Below are positions 26,372 through 35,199 of a stretch of DNA of 64,000 nucleotides, piece by piece. Below the pieces are notes generated by a model that was not told where the DNA came from, did no database searches, and saw only the letters and a program-made list of their open reading frames with translations. A program made the position numbers and the translations under genes. Origin of the DNA: Pandoraea oxalativorans (lineage in GTDB: Bacteria > Pseudomonadota > Gammaproteobacteria > Burkholderiales > Burkholderiaceae); NCBI RefSeq assembly GCF_000972785.3, contig NZ_CP011253.3, forward strand, positions 744,001 through 808,000, given 5' to 3'. How positions within the stretch are numbered: the stretch's first letter is position 1; every line of letters starts with the position of its first letter.

Positions 26372-27373
26372 ATGAGCAGTTTGTCGAAAACAGCCATCTC
26401 GATGCTGGATCTGGTGCCGGTGCGCGCGGGCGGCACGGTGGCTGAAGCCCTGAAGCAGTCCACGGAACTGGCCCAGCATGTCGAGCGTCTGGGCTTTACG
26501 CGTTTCTGGCTTGCGGAACACCACAACATGGATGGCATCGCCAGTTCTGCCACCGCGTTGCTGATCGGGCACATTGCCGACAAGACGTCGCGCATTCGCG
26601 TCGGTTCAGGCGGCGTGATGCTGCCGAATCACCCGCCGCTGGTCGTCGCCGAGAACTTCGGCACGCTCGCCGCGCTGTACCCGGGACGCATCGACCTGGG
26701 CCTCGGACGCGCGCCGGGTGCCGATCAGGCGACGATGCGCGCATTGCGACGCGACCGTCTCGGCAATGGCGACGACTTTCCGGAACAAGTGGCGGAGTTG
26801 CGCGCGTTGCTCGCGCCGGCGCAACCGGGGCAACGACTGGTCGCCACGCCGGGCGCGGGCAGCGACATTCCCGTGTGGTTGCTGGGCTCGTCGCTTTACT
26901 CGGCGCAGCTCGCGGCGCATCTAGGGTTGCCGTACGCCTTCGCATCGCACTTCGCGCCGCGTTTCCTGTTCGATGCGATTCGCATTTATCGCGAGATGTT
27001 CCGCCCGTCGGCCGTGCTCGACAAGCCGTACGTGATGGTCGGCGCGCCCGTCGTCGCAGCCCCCACGGACGAGGAAGCGAAATTCCTTGCGACGTCGTCG
27101 CAGCAAAAGATCCTCGCGCTGATGCGTGGGCAGAGCCTGAAGTTGCAGCCGCCGGTGAACGATATGGACGAGCGTTGGGATCCGGCGGAGCAGCACTCGG
27201 TGGAGGCGTTCCTCGGCGTGGCCGTCGTCGGCGGGCCGGAGCGAATCAAATCGGGCCTGTCCGATCTCGTCGAACGCACGCAAGCCGACGAACTGATGCT
27301 CGTGACCGACATCTACGATCCGGCGCTGCGCTTGCGTTCGTGCGACATCGTCGCGTCCGTCTGCAAGGACTGA
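26372..27373 (+). CDS. LLM-class flavin-dependent oxidoreductase (luciferase-like)
   Basis: A 333-residue member of the bacterial luciferase-like TIM-barrel family: opening [43 protein letters not shown] and [21 protein letters not shown] are hallmark segments of the single-subunit MsnO8/YhbW group. These enzymes use reduced FMN. The ATG follows ACGGAG. It is divergent from an HxlR regulator that likely controls it, suggesting induction by an electrophile or toxic compound. Substrate unknown. Confidence 0.9.
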   Translation: MSSLSKTAISMLDLVPVRAGGTVAEALKQSTELAQHVERLGFTRFWLAEHHNMDGIASSATALLIGHIADKTSRIRVGSGGVMLPNHPPLVVAENFGTLAALYPGRIDLGLGRAPGADQATMRALRRDRLGNGDDFPEQVAELRALLAPAQPGQRLVATPGAGSDIPVWLLGSSLYSAQLAAHLGLPYAFASHFAPRFLFDAIRIYREMFRPSAVLDKPYVMVGAPVVAAPTDEEAKFLATSSQQKILALMRGQSLKLQPPVNDMDERWDPAEQHSVEAFLGVAVVGGPERIKSGLSDLVERTQADELMLVTDIYDPALRLRSCDIVASVCKD

Positions 27374-27448
27374 GCGCTGATTGGGCGCAAAGGCGATGCC
27401 GCAGACGGTGCCGGATGGGGGACGCGTGGGGCGGGCGCGCCGGATGCG

Positions 27449-28717
27449 CTAGCGGAATCGCCCGATGGAGAACGGTGAGAGGTCGATTGACGGCCGCTCG
27501 CCGCTCACCAGCCCCGCGATCGTGCGTCCGGTCGAGGCCGCCGCCGTGAGACCCACGTGGCCGTGTCCGAAGGCATAAAAGGCGTTCGGCACTTTCGACG
27601 CAGCCCCCAGTACCGGTAGCGAATCCGGCGTGCTCGGGCGAAAACCCTGCCAGCGTGCGCCGTCGACCGACTGCGTCGACTTCACTCCCGGCACCGCGCC
27701 GGGGAACATCTTGTGAAGCTGGCCCAGCAGCAGATCGGCACGTCGCCAATTCGGCGGCGCTTGGAGCCCTGCCAGCTCCACCGTGCCCGCACCGCGAAGG
27801 CGGCCGTTCATCGGCGTCGCAAACAACTTCCCTTCCGCCCACATCACGGGACGCGACGGCATCTCGTGTGGCGTCGGAATCTCCACGTGATAGCCGCGCT
27901 CGGTGTCGAAGACGATGCTGTCGCCCAACTGCCGCACGAAGGGGGCCGACCACGCGCCGGCCGCGACGACGACGGCGCTCGCGGCTTCGCGTCCCTTGTC
28001 CGTATGCACTGCAACGGCCTGTGCACCGTTGGTCTCGATGGCTGTCGCCGCCGCATCGACGAGGCGTCCGCCTCGCGCCACGACCTGAGCGGTCAGACGC
28101 GCCACCAACGCACCCGGATCCGAGGTGTGCCCCGTCTCGCTGATATAACGCGCGCCGATGAAATCGTTCGATAGCGTGGGTTCGAACTCGCGAAGCGCGC
28201 CGGCGTCCAGCGTTTCGATCTGCACGCCGTTGTCACGCCGCAAGGCCATGCCACCTTCGTCGCCTGCCATGCCGTTCTCACTGGAGTAGGCAATGAGATA
28301 CCCGCGACGGGTCACGAGATCGTTGGCGTTGGCATCGTCGAGCAGGGGTTGATAGGCGTCGAGTGCCGGGCCGAGCAGGGCGCGCAACGCGCGTGCCTGT
28401 TGGGCGACCCGTGCGGGCCGACTCGCCGCGATAAAGCGCATCAACCACGGCACCATACGTGGCAGGTAGCCCCACCGAAGCACCAGCGGCCCATCCGGTT
28501 GCATCAGCCATCCCGGCACTTGCCAGAGCACACCCGGCATCGCGATAGGGACGACGGACGAACCATTGATGCACCCGGCATTGCCCAGCGACGCCGCCTG
28601 ACGCGTCGACTGCCGGTCGACGAGCGTCACGGCGTGCCCCGCGCGCTGAAGATATGCGGCGGTACACACGCCGACCAAACCGCCCCCGATAACGACGACG
28701 GGACGTGAATCGCTCAT
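27449..28717 (-). CDS. D-amino-acid dehydrogenase-like FAD oxidoreductase (DadA/DAO family)
   Basis: A 422-residue flavoprotein with an N-terminal FAD motif VVVIGGGLVGVCTAAYL (7-23), the DAO-family SLGNAGCINGSSVVPIAMPG segment, and a C-terminal GHGHVGLTAAASTGRTIAGLVSG closure. It oxidises an amine, probably a D-amino acid or similar imino-forming substrate, passing electrons to the membrane quinone pool. It lies alone between the LLM gene and an aldo/keto reductase. Assignment to dadA itself is not justified: no alanine racemase partner is adjacent. Confidence 0.87.
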   Translation of the reverse strand: MSDSRPVVVIGGGLVGVCTAAYLQRAGHAVTLVDRQSTRQAASLGNAGCINGSSVVPIAMPGVLWQVPGWLMQPDGPLVLRWGYLPRMVPWLMRFIAASRPARVAQQARALRALLGPALDAYQPLLDDANANDLVTRRGYLIAYSSENGMAGDEGGMALRRDNGVQIETLDAGALREFEPTLSNDFIGARYISETGHTSDPGALVARLTAQVVARGGRLVDAAATAIETNGAQAVAVHTDKGREAASAVVVAAGAWSAPFVRQLGDSIVFDTERGYHVEIPTPHEMPSRPVMWAEGKLFATPMNGRLRGAGTVELAGLQAPPNWRRADLLLGQLHKMFPGAVPGVKSTQSVDGARWQGFRPSTPDSLPVLGAASKVPNAFYAFGHGHVGLTAAASTGRTIAGLVSGERPSIDLSPFSIGRFR

Positions 28718-28838
28718 GAAGACGTCCTGCGAAAATTCGAAAACGTCTAGTGTACTGCGTCAGGCCTGCGCGACCGAGCGCCCTCAAAATCCCGGTGCGT
28801 TCTCCAGGCCATTTCCCGATCAGGGCGCAGATCCGGCA

Positions 28839-29672
28839 TCAAATCATTTCCAGCGGACGTTTGCGGGACGGCGCTTCGAAGTGGTGATCGAGCAGATTCA
28901 GTTCCTCGTCGCTCAGCTTGATGTCGTGCGCCGCACGGTTCGCACGCACATGGGCCTCGGACCCGGCCTTCGGGATAGCGATGACGCCGGGACGGCTCAG
29001 CACCCAGGCCAGCGCGATCTGAAGCGGCTCGACGTGACGCTTGCGTGCGATCTCGCTAAGGACCCCATTCGTCGGTAAGCGCCCTTGTTCGATCGGCGAG
29101 TAGGCCATCATCGGCAGCCGATTCGTCGCAAGCCAAGGCATCAGATCGTATTCGGGGCCGCGTCGCGAAAGATTGAACAGCACCTGATTCGTCGCGCATG
29201 CTGTGCCGCCCGGTGCGTCGAACAACTCGTCCATGTCGTCCAGATCGAAATTGCTCACGCCCCATTGGCGGATCTTGCCCGCGTCGACCAGCGCTTCGAA
29301 ACCGGCGATGGTGTCTTCGAGCGGAACATCGCCACGCCAATGCAAGAGGTACAGGTCGATGCGGTCGGTGCGCAAACGCTTGAGGCTTCGTTCGCACGCC
29401 GCGATGACGCCACGTTGCGAGGCGTTATGCGGATACACCTTGCTCACGAGAAACACCTCGTCGCGCAAGCCGTCAAGCGCTTCGCCAACGAGGCTTTCCG
29501 TCGCGCCTTCGCCATACATCTCGGCGGTATCGACCAGCGTCATGCCGAGCGAGACGCCCAGACGCAACGCGGCGATCTCGTCGCGACGGCGCTCGGGTTT
29601 CTCACCCATCATCCATGTGCCCTGCCCGAGCACCGGCACGGTGTCGCCTTGGGGGAAAGTGATGTTTCGCAT
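28839..29672 (-). CDS. Aldo/keto reductase
   Basis: A 277-residue NADPH-dependent (alpha/beta)8 reductase with the complete tetrad D48, Y53 (DTAEMYGEG), K78 (LVSKVYPHN) and H111 (LLHWRG). The C-terminal IPKAGSEAHVRANRAAHD matches the family's cofactor-binding segment. It resembles the E. coli YeaE-type enzymes that reduce methylglyoxal and small aldehydes. ATG 29672 is preceded by AGGAGGAC; an in-frame codon at 29759 is less likely. Confidence 0.9.
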   Translation of the reverse strand: MRNITFPQGDTVPVLGQGTWMMGEKPERRRDEIAALRLGVSLGMTLVDTAEMYGEGATESLVGEALDGLRDEVFLVSKVYPHNASQRGVIAACERSLKRLRTDRIDLYLLHWRGDVPLEDTIAGFEALVDAGKIRQWGVSNFDLDDMDELFDAPGGTACATNQVLFNLSRRGPEYDLMPWLATNRLPMMAYSPIEQGRLPTNGVLSEIARKRHVEPLQIALAWVLSRPGVIAIPKAGSEAHVRANRAAHDIKLSDEELNLLDHHFEAPSRKRPLEMI

Positions 29673-30003
29673 GATCTGTCCTCCTGGATTTTGATAAACA
29701 TTATCTGCCTGCAAGTCGAGCCGTGACCAGTGCTGTGAGGGCTTCACGCAACACTTCAAGGTGTCGTCCTATCTTTTGGATCGGATTCGTCCTAGTCACG
29801 GTGCAGACATTGCCGCTTCTGCATTCGTGTACCCATTCTCTCGGATAGTTCACAAACCTTTCATCGCTGCGACGCGATAGGCTGATCTCACCGATGCACA
29901 TTGCGAATGTTGCTCCGCAGCGAGACGGCTCGGTGATGGCTCCTGCGATGTGTGTCGGACCTTGTCGAACGATGCGGACGAAAGAGCGGAAGGAGAGAAA
30001 AAG

Positions 30004-30025
30004 AAAGCCCCGCGAGCGGGGCTTT
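30004..30025. terminator. Terminator-like hairpin
   Basis: AGCCCCGC (30006-30013), loop GA, GCGGGGCT (30016-30023), preceded by AAA and followed by TT. Symmetrical, so it could work in either direction; the T-run is short. Confidence 0.55.
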
Positions 30026-30028
30026 AAA

Positions 30029-30051
30029 GGCCGGCCGGGCGTGCGCCGGCC
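30029..30051. repeat. GC-rich inverted repeat
   Basis: GGCCGGC and GCCGGCC arms around CGGGCGTGC, immediately after the terminator-like hairpin and 187 bases left of the insertion sequence. It has no T-run. Role unknown. Confidence 0.4.
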
Positions 30052-30229
30052 AAGGAGGTTCATCGATGTGGCACCGCAGCGAGTCTGTGCGCCGAGGGGA
30101 TATTGTCGGCACAGTCGGCGAATCGATGGGGAGGAGGAATCCGAATGTCGAGGAGAATTTTTGCGTAACAAAATGTGACGATTTGCGGCCTGTTCGCGGC
30201 ATGAGGCGGGCGCGATAATAGGACCCCGC

Positions 30230-30237
30230 TAAAAAAA
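30230..30237. repeat. Left target-site duplication (TAAAAAAA) of the ISL3 element
   Basis: TAAAAAAA directly before the left inverted repeat is repeated exactly at 31545-31552 after the right one. Eight bases is the usual duplication length for ISL3 elements, which indicates an intact, fairly recent insertion. Confidence 0.85.
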
Positions 30238-30259
30238 GGTTCATCGCGCAATAGCGTGG
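30238..30259 (+). repeat. Left terminal inverted repeat of the ISL3 element
   Basis: Begins GGTTCATCGCGCAATAGC and pairs with 31523-31544 at 17 of 22 positions. Confidence 0.85.
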
Positions 30260-30320
30260 AGGGATTTGACAAGTTTTCGTACTCTTGATGGCAGGAATTT
30301 GCCATCAGGAGTGCGTGGAG

Positions 30321-31541
30321 ATGCTGGATCGCAAGCTGCTGGAGTCGCTGGGAGGCTGGCAGGGCTATGCCGTCGAACGCGTGGAGTGGCCCGAGGGCAC
30401 AGGGCGCACGCTGTCGATCTATTTGAAGCCAACCGCCAAGGTGATGCTGTGCGAGCAGTGCGGCGCACGATGTCGCCAGGTCCATGAGACCACGGTGCGC
30501 CGGGTGCGAGATCTGCCGTTATTTGAGTACCGGGTTGTTCTTCATGTTCCACGCCGGCGCTTGTTGTGTGAGCAATGCGGTGGCCCGCGCCTGGAGCGGC
30601 TTACTTGGCTGGGTCGCTACCAGCGGGTGACGGATCGGCTTGCGGCGGCCTGCAGCCAATTGCTGCAATCGAGCAACGTGCAGGCGGTGGCGAGGTTCTT
30701 CGAGCTGGGTTGGCATACCGTCAAGACGCTGGACAAGGCCCGGCTCCGAGCGTCAGTGCGCGAACCGGATTGGTCCAGGATCGAGTATTTAGCGATGGAC
30801 GAGTTCGCCCTGCATAAAGGGCATCGGTACGCGACGGTAGTCGTCGATCCGATCAGCAGGCAGGTGCTGTGGATCGGCCCAGGACGCTCACGCGAGACGG
30901 CTCGGGCGTTCTTCGAGCAATTGCCGCGTGGGGTCGCCCAACGCATCAAGGCCGTAGCCATCGACATGACTACGGCCTACGAGTTAGAAATCCAGGCCCA
31001 CTGCCCACGGGCGGAGATCGTCTATGACTTGTTCCATGTCGTGGCCAAGTACGGACGAGAGGTCATTGATCGGGTGCGCGTGGATCAGGCCAACCAACTG
31101 CGCCAGGACCGTCCCGCGCGCCGGGTCATCAAATCGAGCCGCTGGCTGTTATTGCGCAACCGCGACAAGCTAGACCGGCAGCAGGCCGTCCGGCTCGACG
31201 AATTGCTGCAAGCCAACCAGCCGCTGCTGACGGTCTATGTCCTGAGGGACGAACTCAAGCGGCTCTGGTTCTACCGAAGACCTGCCTGGGCAAAACAAGC
31301 CTGGCACCACTGGTGCGAGCAGGCCGAGCAAAGCGGAATAGCCCCCTTGAACACCTTCGCTCAGCGTCTGAAAGGCTATCTGCATGGCATCCTGGCCAGA
31401 TGCCGACATCGTCTAAACACCAGCATCGTTGAGGGCATTAACAACACTATCAAGGTCATTAAGCGGCGCGCCTACGGCTACCGAGACCAGGAATACTTCT
31501 TCCTCAAAATCCGCGCCGCCTTCCCCGGTAATGCTCAATGA
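30321..31541 (+). CDS. ISL3-family transposase
   Basis: A 406-residue transposase. The N-terminal zinc-binding module has C44-x2-C47 and C83-x2-C86, followed by an HTH and the DDE catalytic domain with AMDEFALHKG, AVAIDMTTAYE and a late glutamate in SIVEGINNTIKVIKRRAYGYRD, the classic ISL3 signature. ATG 30321 has AGGAG 9 bases upstream; in-frame starts at 30285 (TTG) and 30288 exist. Full length with no frameshift, so probably active. Its TGA lies within the right inverted repeat. Confidence 0.95.
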   Translation: MLDRKLLESLGGWQGYAVERVEWPEGTGRTLSIYLKPTAKVMLCEQCGARCRQVHETTVRRVRDLPLFEYRVVLHVPRRRLLCEQCGGPRLERLTWLGRYQRVTDRLAAACSQLLQSSNVQAVARFFELGWHTVKTLDKARLRASVREPDWSRIEYLAMDEFALHKGHRYATVVVDPISRQVLWIGPGRSRETARAFFEQLPRGVAQRIKAVAIDMTTAYELEIQAHCPRAEIVYDLFHVVAKYGREVIDRVRVDQANQLRQDRPARRVIKSSRWLLLRNRDKLDRQQAVRLDELLQANQPLLTVYVLRDELKRLWFYRRPAWAKQAWHHWCEQAEQSGIAPLNTFAQRLKGYLHGILARCRHRLNTSIVEGINNTIKVIKRRAYGYRDQEYFFLKIRAAFPGNAQ

Positions 31542-31544
31542 ACC
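31523..31544 (-). repeat. Right terminal inverted repeat of the ISL3 element
   Basis: On the minus strand it begins GGTTCATTGAGCATTACC, matching the left repeat at 17 of 22 positions. Confidence 0.85.
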
Positions 31545-31552
31545 TAAAAAAA
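31545..31552. repeat. Right target-site duplication (TAAAAAAA)
   Basis: Exact copy of 30230-30237. Removing the element and one copy would join the candidate promoter at 30214 to the cytochrome b561 leader 21 bases before its start codon. Confidence 0.85.
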
Positions 31553-31572
31553 GTAGAGGAGTCCCCCCCGAG

Positions 31573-32145
31573 ATGGCCAAAGCGATCAAGTTCCACTCAC
31601 TCGACTCACCGCTCTCTTCCGCTCAGCGCTACGCACCGCCCGCGATTTTTTTTCACTGGCTGGTGGCGCTGCTAATCGTGATGGCGTATGCCGCTGTGAT
31701 CACGAAGGGATATCTGCCGAAAGGCAGTGCGCCGCGAGTGCTGAGCATGGCGATCCACGAGTGGACGGGAATTGCCGTGCTGGTCGTCGCCGTGCCGCGT
31801 TTGCTCTGGCGTCTGATCAAGGGGTCGCCGGGGCCGCTGCCCGGTCAGGGATGGCTTGTACGCATGGGGTCGTCACTCGTGCATCTGCTGCTTTACCTGT
31901 TTATCTTCGCGCAGCCGGTGCTGGGCTATCTCACGCTGAATGCAGGCGGGCATGTGCTGACGATTCCGGGGCTGGATATCGCGCTGCCGCAGGTCATCGG
32001 CAAAGACGACGAAATGCGTCGCTCCATCAAGCAGATTCACGAAACGCTGGGAAGCGCGTTCTACTGGGTGATCGGTTTGCATGCGTTGGCAGCGTTGTGG
32101 CATCACTATTTCCGTCGTGACGACACGCTGCGTCGCATGCTGTGA
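31573..32145 (+). CDS. Cytochrome b561
   Basis: A 190-residue di-haem b-type cytochrome with four membrane helices. Likely haem histidines are in IFFHWLVALL, MAIHEWTGIAVL, LVHLLLYLF and GLHALAALWHHYF. It sits in the cytoplasmic membrane and shuttles electrons to or from ubiquinone, often in superoxide oxidation (CybB). The native GTAGAGGAG ribosome site survives, but the ISL3 element stops 28 bases upstream of the start codon, so native transcription is probably interrupted. The coding sequence itself is intact. Confidence 0.92.
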   Translation: MAKAIKFHSLDSPLSSAQRYAPPAIFFHWLVALLIVMAYAAVITKGYLPKGSAPRVLSMAIHEWTGIAVLVVAVPRLLWRLIKGSPGPLPGQGWLVRMGSSLVHLLLYLFIFAQPVLGYLTLNAGGHVLTIPGLDIALPQVIGKDDEMRRSIKQIHETLGSAFYWVIGLHALAALWHHYFRRDDTLRRML

Positions 32146-32183
32146 GGATTCGATCCGAGCGGATGAGGGCGACGCGAGAGAAT

Positions 32184-32212
32184 CGCGCGCCCGAAGTTTT
32201 TTCGAGCGCGCG
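32184..32212. terminator. Hairpin between convergent genes
   Basis: CGCGCGCCCGAA (32184-32195) and TTCGAGCGCGCG (32201-32212) pair with one mismatch around GTTTT. No T-run follows, so termination is likely only in the broad sense of a strong stem between converging genes. Confidence 0.4.
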
Positions 32213-32222
32213 TGTGGTTTGA

Positions 32223-34430
32223 TCAGAACGCGACGCGAACACCGGCAAACACGCTGCGGCCGTCTCCCGGGTAGAACACGGCAGTGTTGGCCGTGCGTGC
32301 GTCGGTGACGGTGCTGAAATCCGATACATAACGCTTGTCGGTCAGATTGCGCGCATCGACATAGAACGTCACGCCTCGCTGGATCAGATACGACGCCTGC
32401 AAGCCGATCAGTGTGTAGCTGGGCACGCGCATCGTGTTGGCGTAATCGACCCACGCGCCAGTGGGCACCCAGTCGAGGGACGCCGCGATCTGGAATCGAT
32501 TCGACAGCGCATAGCCGAGCGTTGTCCGCAGCACATTGGTCGGCACGCCTGCAATGCGGTTGTTGCCGTATTGCGGATCGTCACGGAAGCGGAAGTCGCT
32601 GTAGTTCCAGATCTGCGTCAATGTCACGCGGTCGCCGGTGGTCGCCACGTTCTTGAACAGGTCGACGGACGCGCCGATTTCAAGACCCTGAAGCACGGTC
32701 TTGTTCGCATTGAAGGTCGATGCCGGCACGTCGGGAGACGTCGTGTACTGGAGCAGTTGGTCGCGCACGATCGAACGATAGGCTGTGACGTCCCATGCCA
32801 CGCGATCGAGCTTGCCGCGTGTGCCGACTTCGATCGTCCACGCATGTTGCGATGCCAGCGGCACGAATCGCGACGTCGCCCCGAATGTCTGCGACAGATC
32901 GGTGAAGTCGGGCACGTCGGCGCTACGGGTGATGTCGATAAACGCCTGAACGTCCTTGCGCGGCTCCCAGAGAAGGCCGATCTTGGGATTCACGCCGGAG
33001 TAGGCGGCGCTGGTGGAGCGATAGTTGACGTCGCCGGGTACGCCGCCGTAATCGATGTACTGACGCACGTCGCGGTACGCCTTGGCGCCGACCATGAGCC
33101 CGAGCGTCGGCAGGAAGAACAGGCGGTTCTCGAAATACGCCTCGTAGTTGTAAGCGCTCTGGCGGGCGTCGAGCGTCTGGGCACCGCGATTGCCGTTCAC
33201 GTTGACGTATTGATCGGCCTTCGTATTGCCACCGAAGAAGCGCGCACCCACGATCAGGTCGTTACGCATGCCCGCGAGCGTGAGGTTCGCCGCGTAGCGG
33301 GGAGCTACGCCGTAGGTCCAGCCGTCCTGATCGATGACCTGGAAGATCGGGTGATACAGGCTCTTGTGAATGACCCACGACGCGATATCGAGCTGGCCGA
33401 CGTCGAAACGAATCGTGGTCAGGTTGCCCAGACGCTCGGTGCGGGTGTTACGCGCCTGATCGCCGGCGACTGCGGAAGCCGCGGCCTTGGTGGGATTGTT
33501 GAGCGCGTCGAACAGCGACAACGTGCCCGGCAGCTTCTGATCGACGATGTACGCGCCGAAGAAGAAACGCGTTTCCACGCGCGGCGAGAATTTGTAGCCG
33601 ATGTTCGCGTTGATCTGGGCATAGTTGCCTTTCGCGTGATCGCGATAACCGTCGGACCGGTTGAGCGTCACGGTCGCGAGCGCATCGAGCGGCCCGAAGA
33701 TGCGCGACATCTGTCCGCTCGCGCGAACGGTGCCGAAGCTACCGCCTTCGAGCCGGAACTGGTTGGGGGCCTCTGCCGTGTAGGCCGTGGGCGTGACGAA
33801 GTTCAGCGCACCGCCCAGTGTGGTTGAACCGTAGGTGAGGCCGTTGCCACCCTTGTAGACCTCGGTGGAGCGCAGGCCCATCGGGTCGATCTGATAGTAG
33901 TCGCCGCTGCCATCGGCCGAGTTGGTGGGAATCCCGTCCTGCAGGAGTTCGAGGCCGCGTACGTGATAACCGCGTGCGATACCGGAGCCGCGAATCGACA
34001 CGCGTAGCTCCTGCCCGTAGCGATTCTGGACATACACACCGGGGCTGTCCTTCAGCACGTCGCGCAGGTTGAACGCGTAGGTGTTCTGGTAGCTGTCGGC
34101 GTCAACGAAGCCGACCGATCCGGCGGTCTGGAAAAGGTTGGCCTTCTGCTCCTCCACATTGGGGGACGTGAGCGACTCTGCCGGGGCGCTCACGTGGGTG
34201 ACGGGCAACGTGGCGGTAGGCGTGGCGGGTGCGGTCGTCGCGGCGACTCCGGATGTGTCTGCGGCAAGGACCGTTGTGGCCACGGGGGCCGCAGGATTCA
34301 CGGCAGCGGCGCCCGCCAGGGCGACCGAAGCTGCGGGGTTCGATGTGAGTGCGTGTGCTGCGCTGCCTAGCGAGGCGAAGGCGAGCGCGATGGCCGCTTG
34401 CAACGGCTTCTGCGTCATGAAACGTGACAT
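32223..34430 (-). CDS. TonB-dependent siderophore/ion receptor
   Basis: A 735-residue outer-membrane receptor: signal peptide MSRFMTQKPLQAAIALAFASLGSAAHA, an Ala/Thr/Pro-rich linker, plug domain (about 110-230; GVYVQNRYGQELRVSIRGSGIARGYHVRGLELLQDGIP) and a 22-strand barrel ending VFAGVRVAF. There is no N-terminal signalling domain, so it is not a FecA-type transducer. The plug is of the FecA/FhuE-like group. It probably takes up a ferric chelate or another metal complex. ATG 34430 is chosen; MTQKPLQ (34418) is an alternative. Upstream on the same strand is a DUF2946 gene, a common partner of metal-related receptors. Confidence 0.93.
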   Translation of the reverse strand: MSRFMTQKPLQAAIALAFASLGSAAHALTSNPAASVALAGAAAVNPAAPVATTVLAADTSGVAATTAPATPTATLPVTHVSAPAESLTSPNVEEQKANLFQTAGSVGFVDADSYQNTYAFNLRDVLKDSPGVYVQNRYGQELRVSIRGSGIARGYHVRGLELLQDGIPTNSADGSGDYYQIDPMGLRSTEVYKGGNGLTYGSTTLGGALNFVTPTAYTAEAPNQFRLEGGSFGTVRASGQMSRIFGPLDALATVTLNRSDGYRDHAKGNYAQINANIGYKFSPRVETRFFFGAYIVDQKLPGTLSLFDALNNPTKAAASAVAGDQARNTRTERLGNLTTIRFDVGQLDIASWVIHKSLYHPIFQVIDQDGWTYGVAPRYAANLTLAGMRNDLIVGARFFGGNTKADQYVNVNGNRGAQTLDARQSAYNYEAYFENRLFFLPTLGLMVGAKAYRDVRQYIDYGGVPGDVNYRSTSAAYSGVNPKIGLLWEPRKDVQAFIDITRSADVPDFTDLSQTFGATSRFVPLASQHAWTIEVGTRGKLDRVAWDVTAYRSIVRDQLLQYTTSPDVPASTFNANKTVLQGLEIGASVDLFKNVATTGDRVTLTQIWNYSDFRFRDDPQYGNNRIAGVPTNVLRTTLGYALSNRFQIAASLDWVPTGAWVDYANTMRVPSYTLIGLQASYLIQRGVTFYVDARNLTDKRYVSDFSTVTDARTANTAVFYPGDGRSVFAGVRVAF

Positions 34431-34630
34431 GAATGTCTCTCTCGCGACCGAATGACGGCCGCCTGATGATCGTGAGTGTCGAACGTGTGCGTCGACGGCC
34501 CGGTACGCATGGCGAGCCACACGTTCGCGAGACGAGCGCGAACGTCAGGGCCAGCCGGAAGGCACGCAGCGCAAAACGGGTTCGACGGGAACCACCGGCA
34601 TTGACGGTCAATGGCCGGAAGGCGGGAGGA

Positions 34631-35155
34631 TCAGACGGCGAGGGACGGTGGCGCGCGGGCTAGGGCGTCGGAGAAACGGGCGCGCGGGAAATGCGGTATC
34701 GGCGCCCGGGGGGCGGCAACGATACCCGCCGACGCGACAGGCGGGGGGAGCTGGAAGGCAGTGGTGACGAGCGGCTGATGCGTCCACAAGGCGCAATAAC
34801 CGCACTTTTCCCAATGATCTGCCGAGTCGAGCGAGTGGCCGACGTTGCCGTGCTCGCTATGCAGTCCGGTGACCTCTGCCTGAGCGGGAGGTACGGGATG
34901 AGCACGATGCGCGGGCGGCGCCTGCGCGTCGTCATGGCCGCTGTGGCCGTCATGCGCAGGTTCGCGTTGGGCGACGGCGCGCGCGGTGGTGTTCGTGCCC
35001 AGCGAGGCCTGCGTGCCCTGCACCGTGCAGTAGACCGCAAACGGATCCGCCTGCATGGCGGCGCGCCATTGCGCAATCGCGGGCATGAGCGCAGCCAGCA
35101 GGATCGCCAGCAGGGCGATCCCGATTGCGACGCGATGCTGACGAAGCTTGCGCAT
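34631..35155 (-). CDS. DUF2946 domain protein, probably metal-related
   Basis: A 174-residue protein with one N-terminal membrane helix (about 9-27) and a histidine-rich region (residues about 67-115, AHDGHSGHDD, HSEHGNVGHS). The DUF2946 signature WEKCGYCALWTHQP follows. DUF2946 proteins are often encoded beside copper or metal receptors, and this one lies upstream of a TonB-dependent receptor on the same strand. ATG 35155 precedes the membrane helix; an open frame extends to 35254 through a tandem repeat coding Pro/Leu/Asn, which looks like untranslated leader. Binding of a divalent metal by the His-rich stretch is inferred. Confidence 0.82.
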   Translation of the reverse strand: MRKLRQHRVAIGIALLAILLAALMPAIAQWRAAMQADPFAVYCTVQGTQASLGTNTTARAVAQREPAHDGHSGHDDAQAPPAHRAHPVPPAQAEVTGLHSEHGNVGHSLDSADHWEKCGYCALWTHQPLVTTAFQLPPPVASAGIVAAPRAPIPHFPRARFSDALARAPPSLAV

Positions 35156-35172
35156 GCTGGGCCGGATCGGAA

Positions 35173-35199
35173 TAAGCGGATTAAGCGGATTAAGCGGAT
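35173..35199. repeat. Three tandem copies of a 9-bp unit
   Basis: TAAGCGGAT occurs three times without mismatch (35173-35181, 35182-35190, 35191-35199). The unit is AT-richer than its neighbours and lies 18 bases upstream of the DUF2946 start in the leader. The rest of the 321-base gap (35156-35476) holds only the OmpW terminator. Confidence 0.75.

Larger units (their letters stand above)
29673..30237. other. Non-coding stretch before the insertion sequence
   Basis: About 565 bases without a convincing gene. A leftward open frame at 29701-30171 has no family features I recognise and mixed low-complexity content, so I leave it out, although a decayed gene cannot be excluded. It contains a terminator-like hairpin (30004-30025), a second GC hairpin (30029-30051), a plausible -10 box GATAAT at 30214-30219, and the left copy of the IS target duplication. 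Confidence 0.4.
30238..31544 (+). mobile_element. Complete ISL3-family insertion sequence, 1307 bp
   Basis: The element is bounded by imperfect 22-bp inverted repeats (30238-30259 and 31523-31544, 17 of 22 matching, both opening GGTTCAT) and an 8-bp direct repeat TAAAAAAA. It holds one full-length transposase gene whose stop codon lies inside the right repeat. It is inserted between a candidate promoter (GATAAT at 30214-30219) and the ribosome site of the cytochrome b561 gene that starts at 31573, so it may silence that gene or supply a new promoter. Confidence 0.92.

Noticed and set aside
29701..30171. 156-residue minus-strand frame left of the IS
   Set aside because: No family motifs or ribosome site seen, and it crosses a terminator-like hairpin. 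A decayed gene remains possible but unsupported.
30285..30320. Earlier transposase starts (TTG 30285, ATG 30288)
   Set aside because: The ATG at 30321 has AGGAG at 9-base spacing and gives a normal ISL3 N-terminus before the zinc motif.
32571..33827. 418-residue plus-strand frame inside the TonB receptor
   Set aside because: Shadow of the receptor barrel, lacking any ribosome site or domain.
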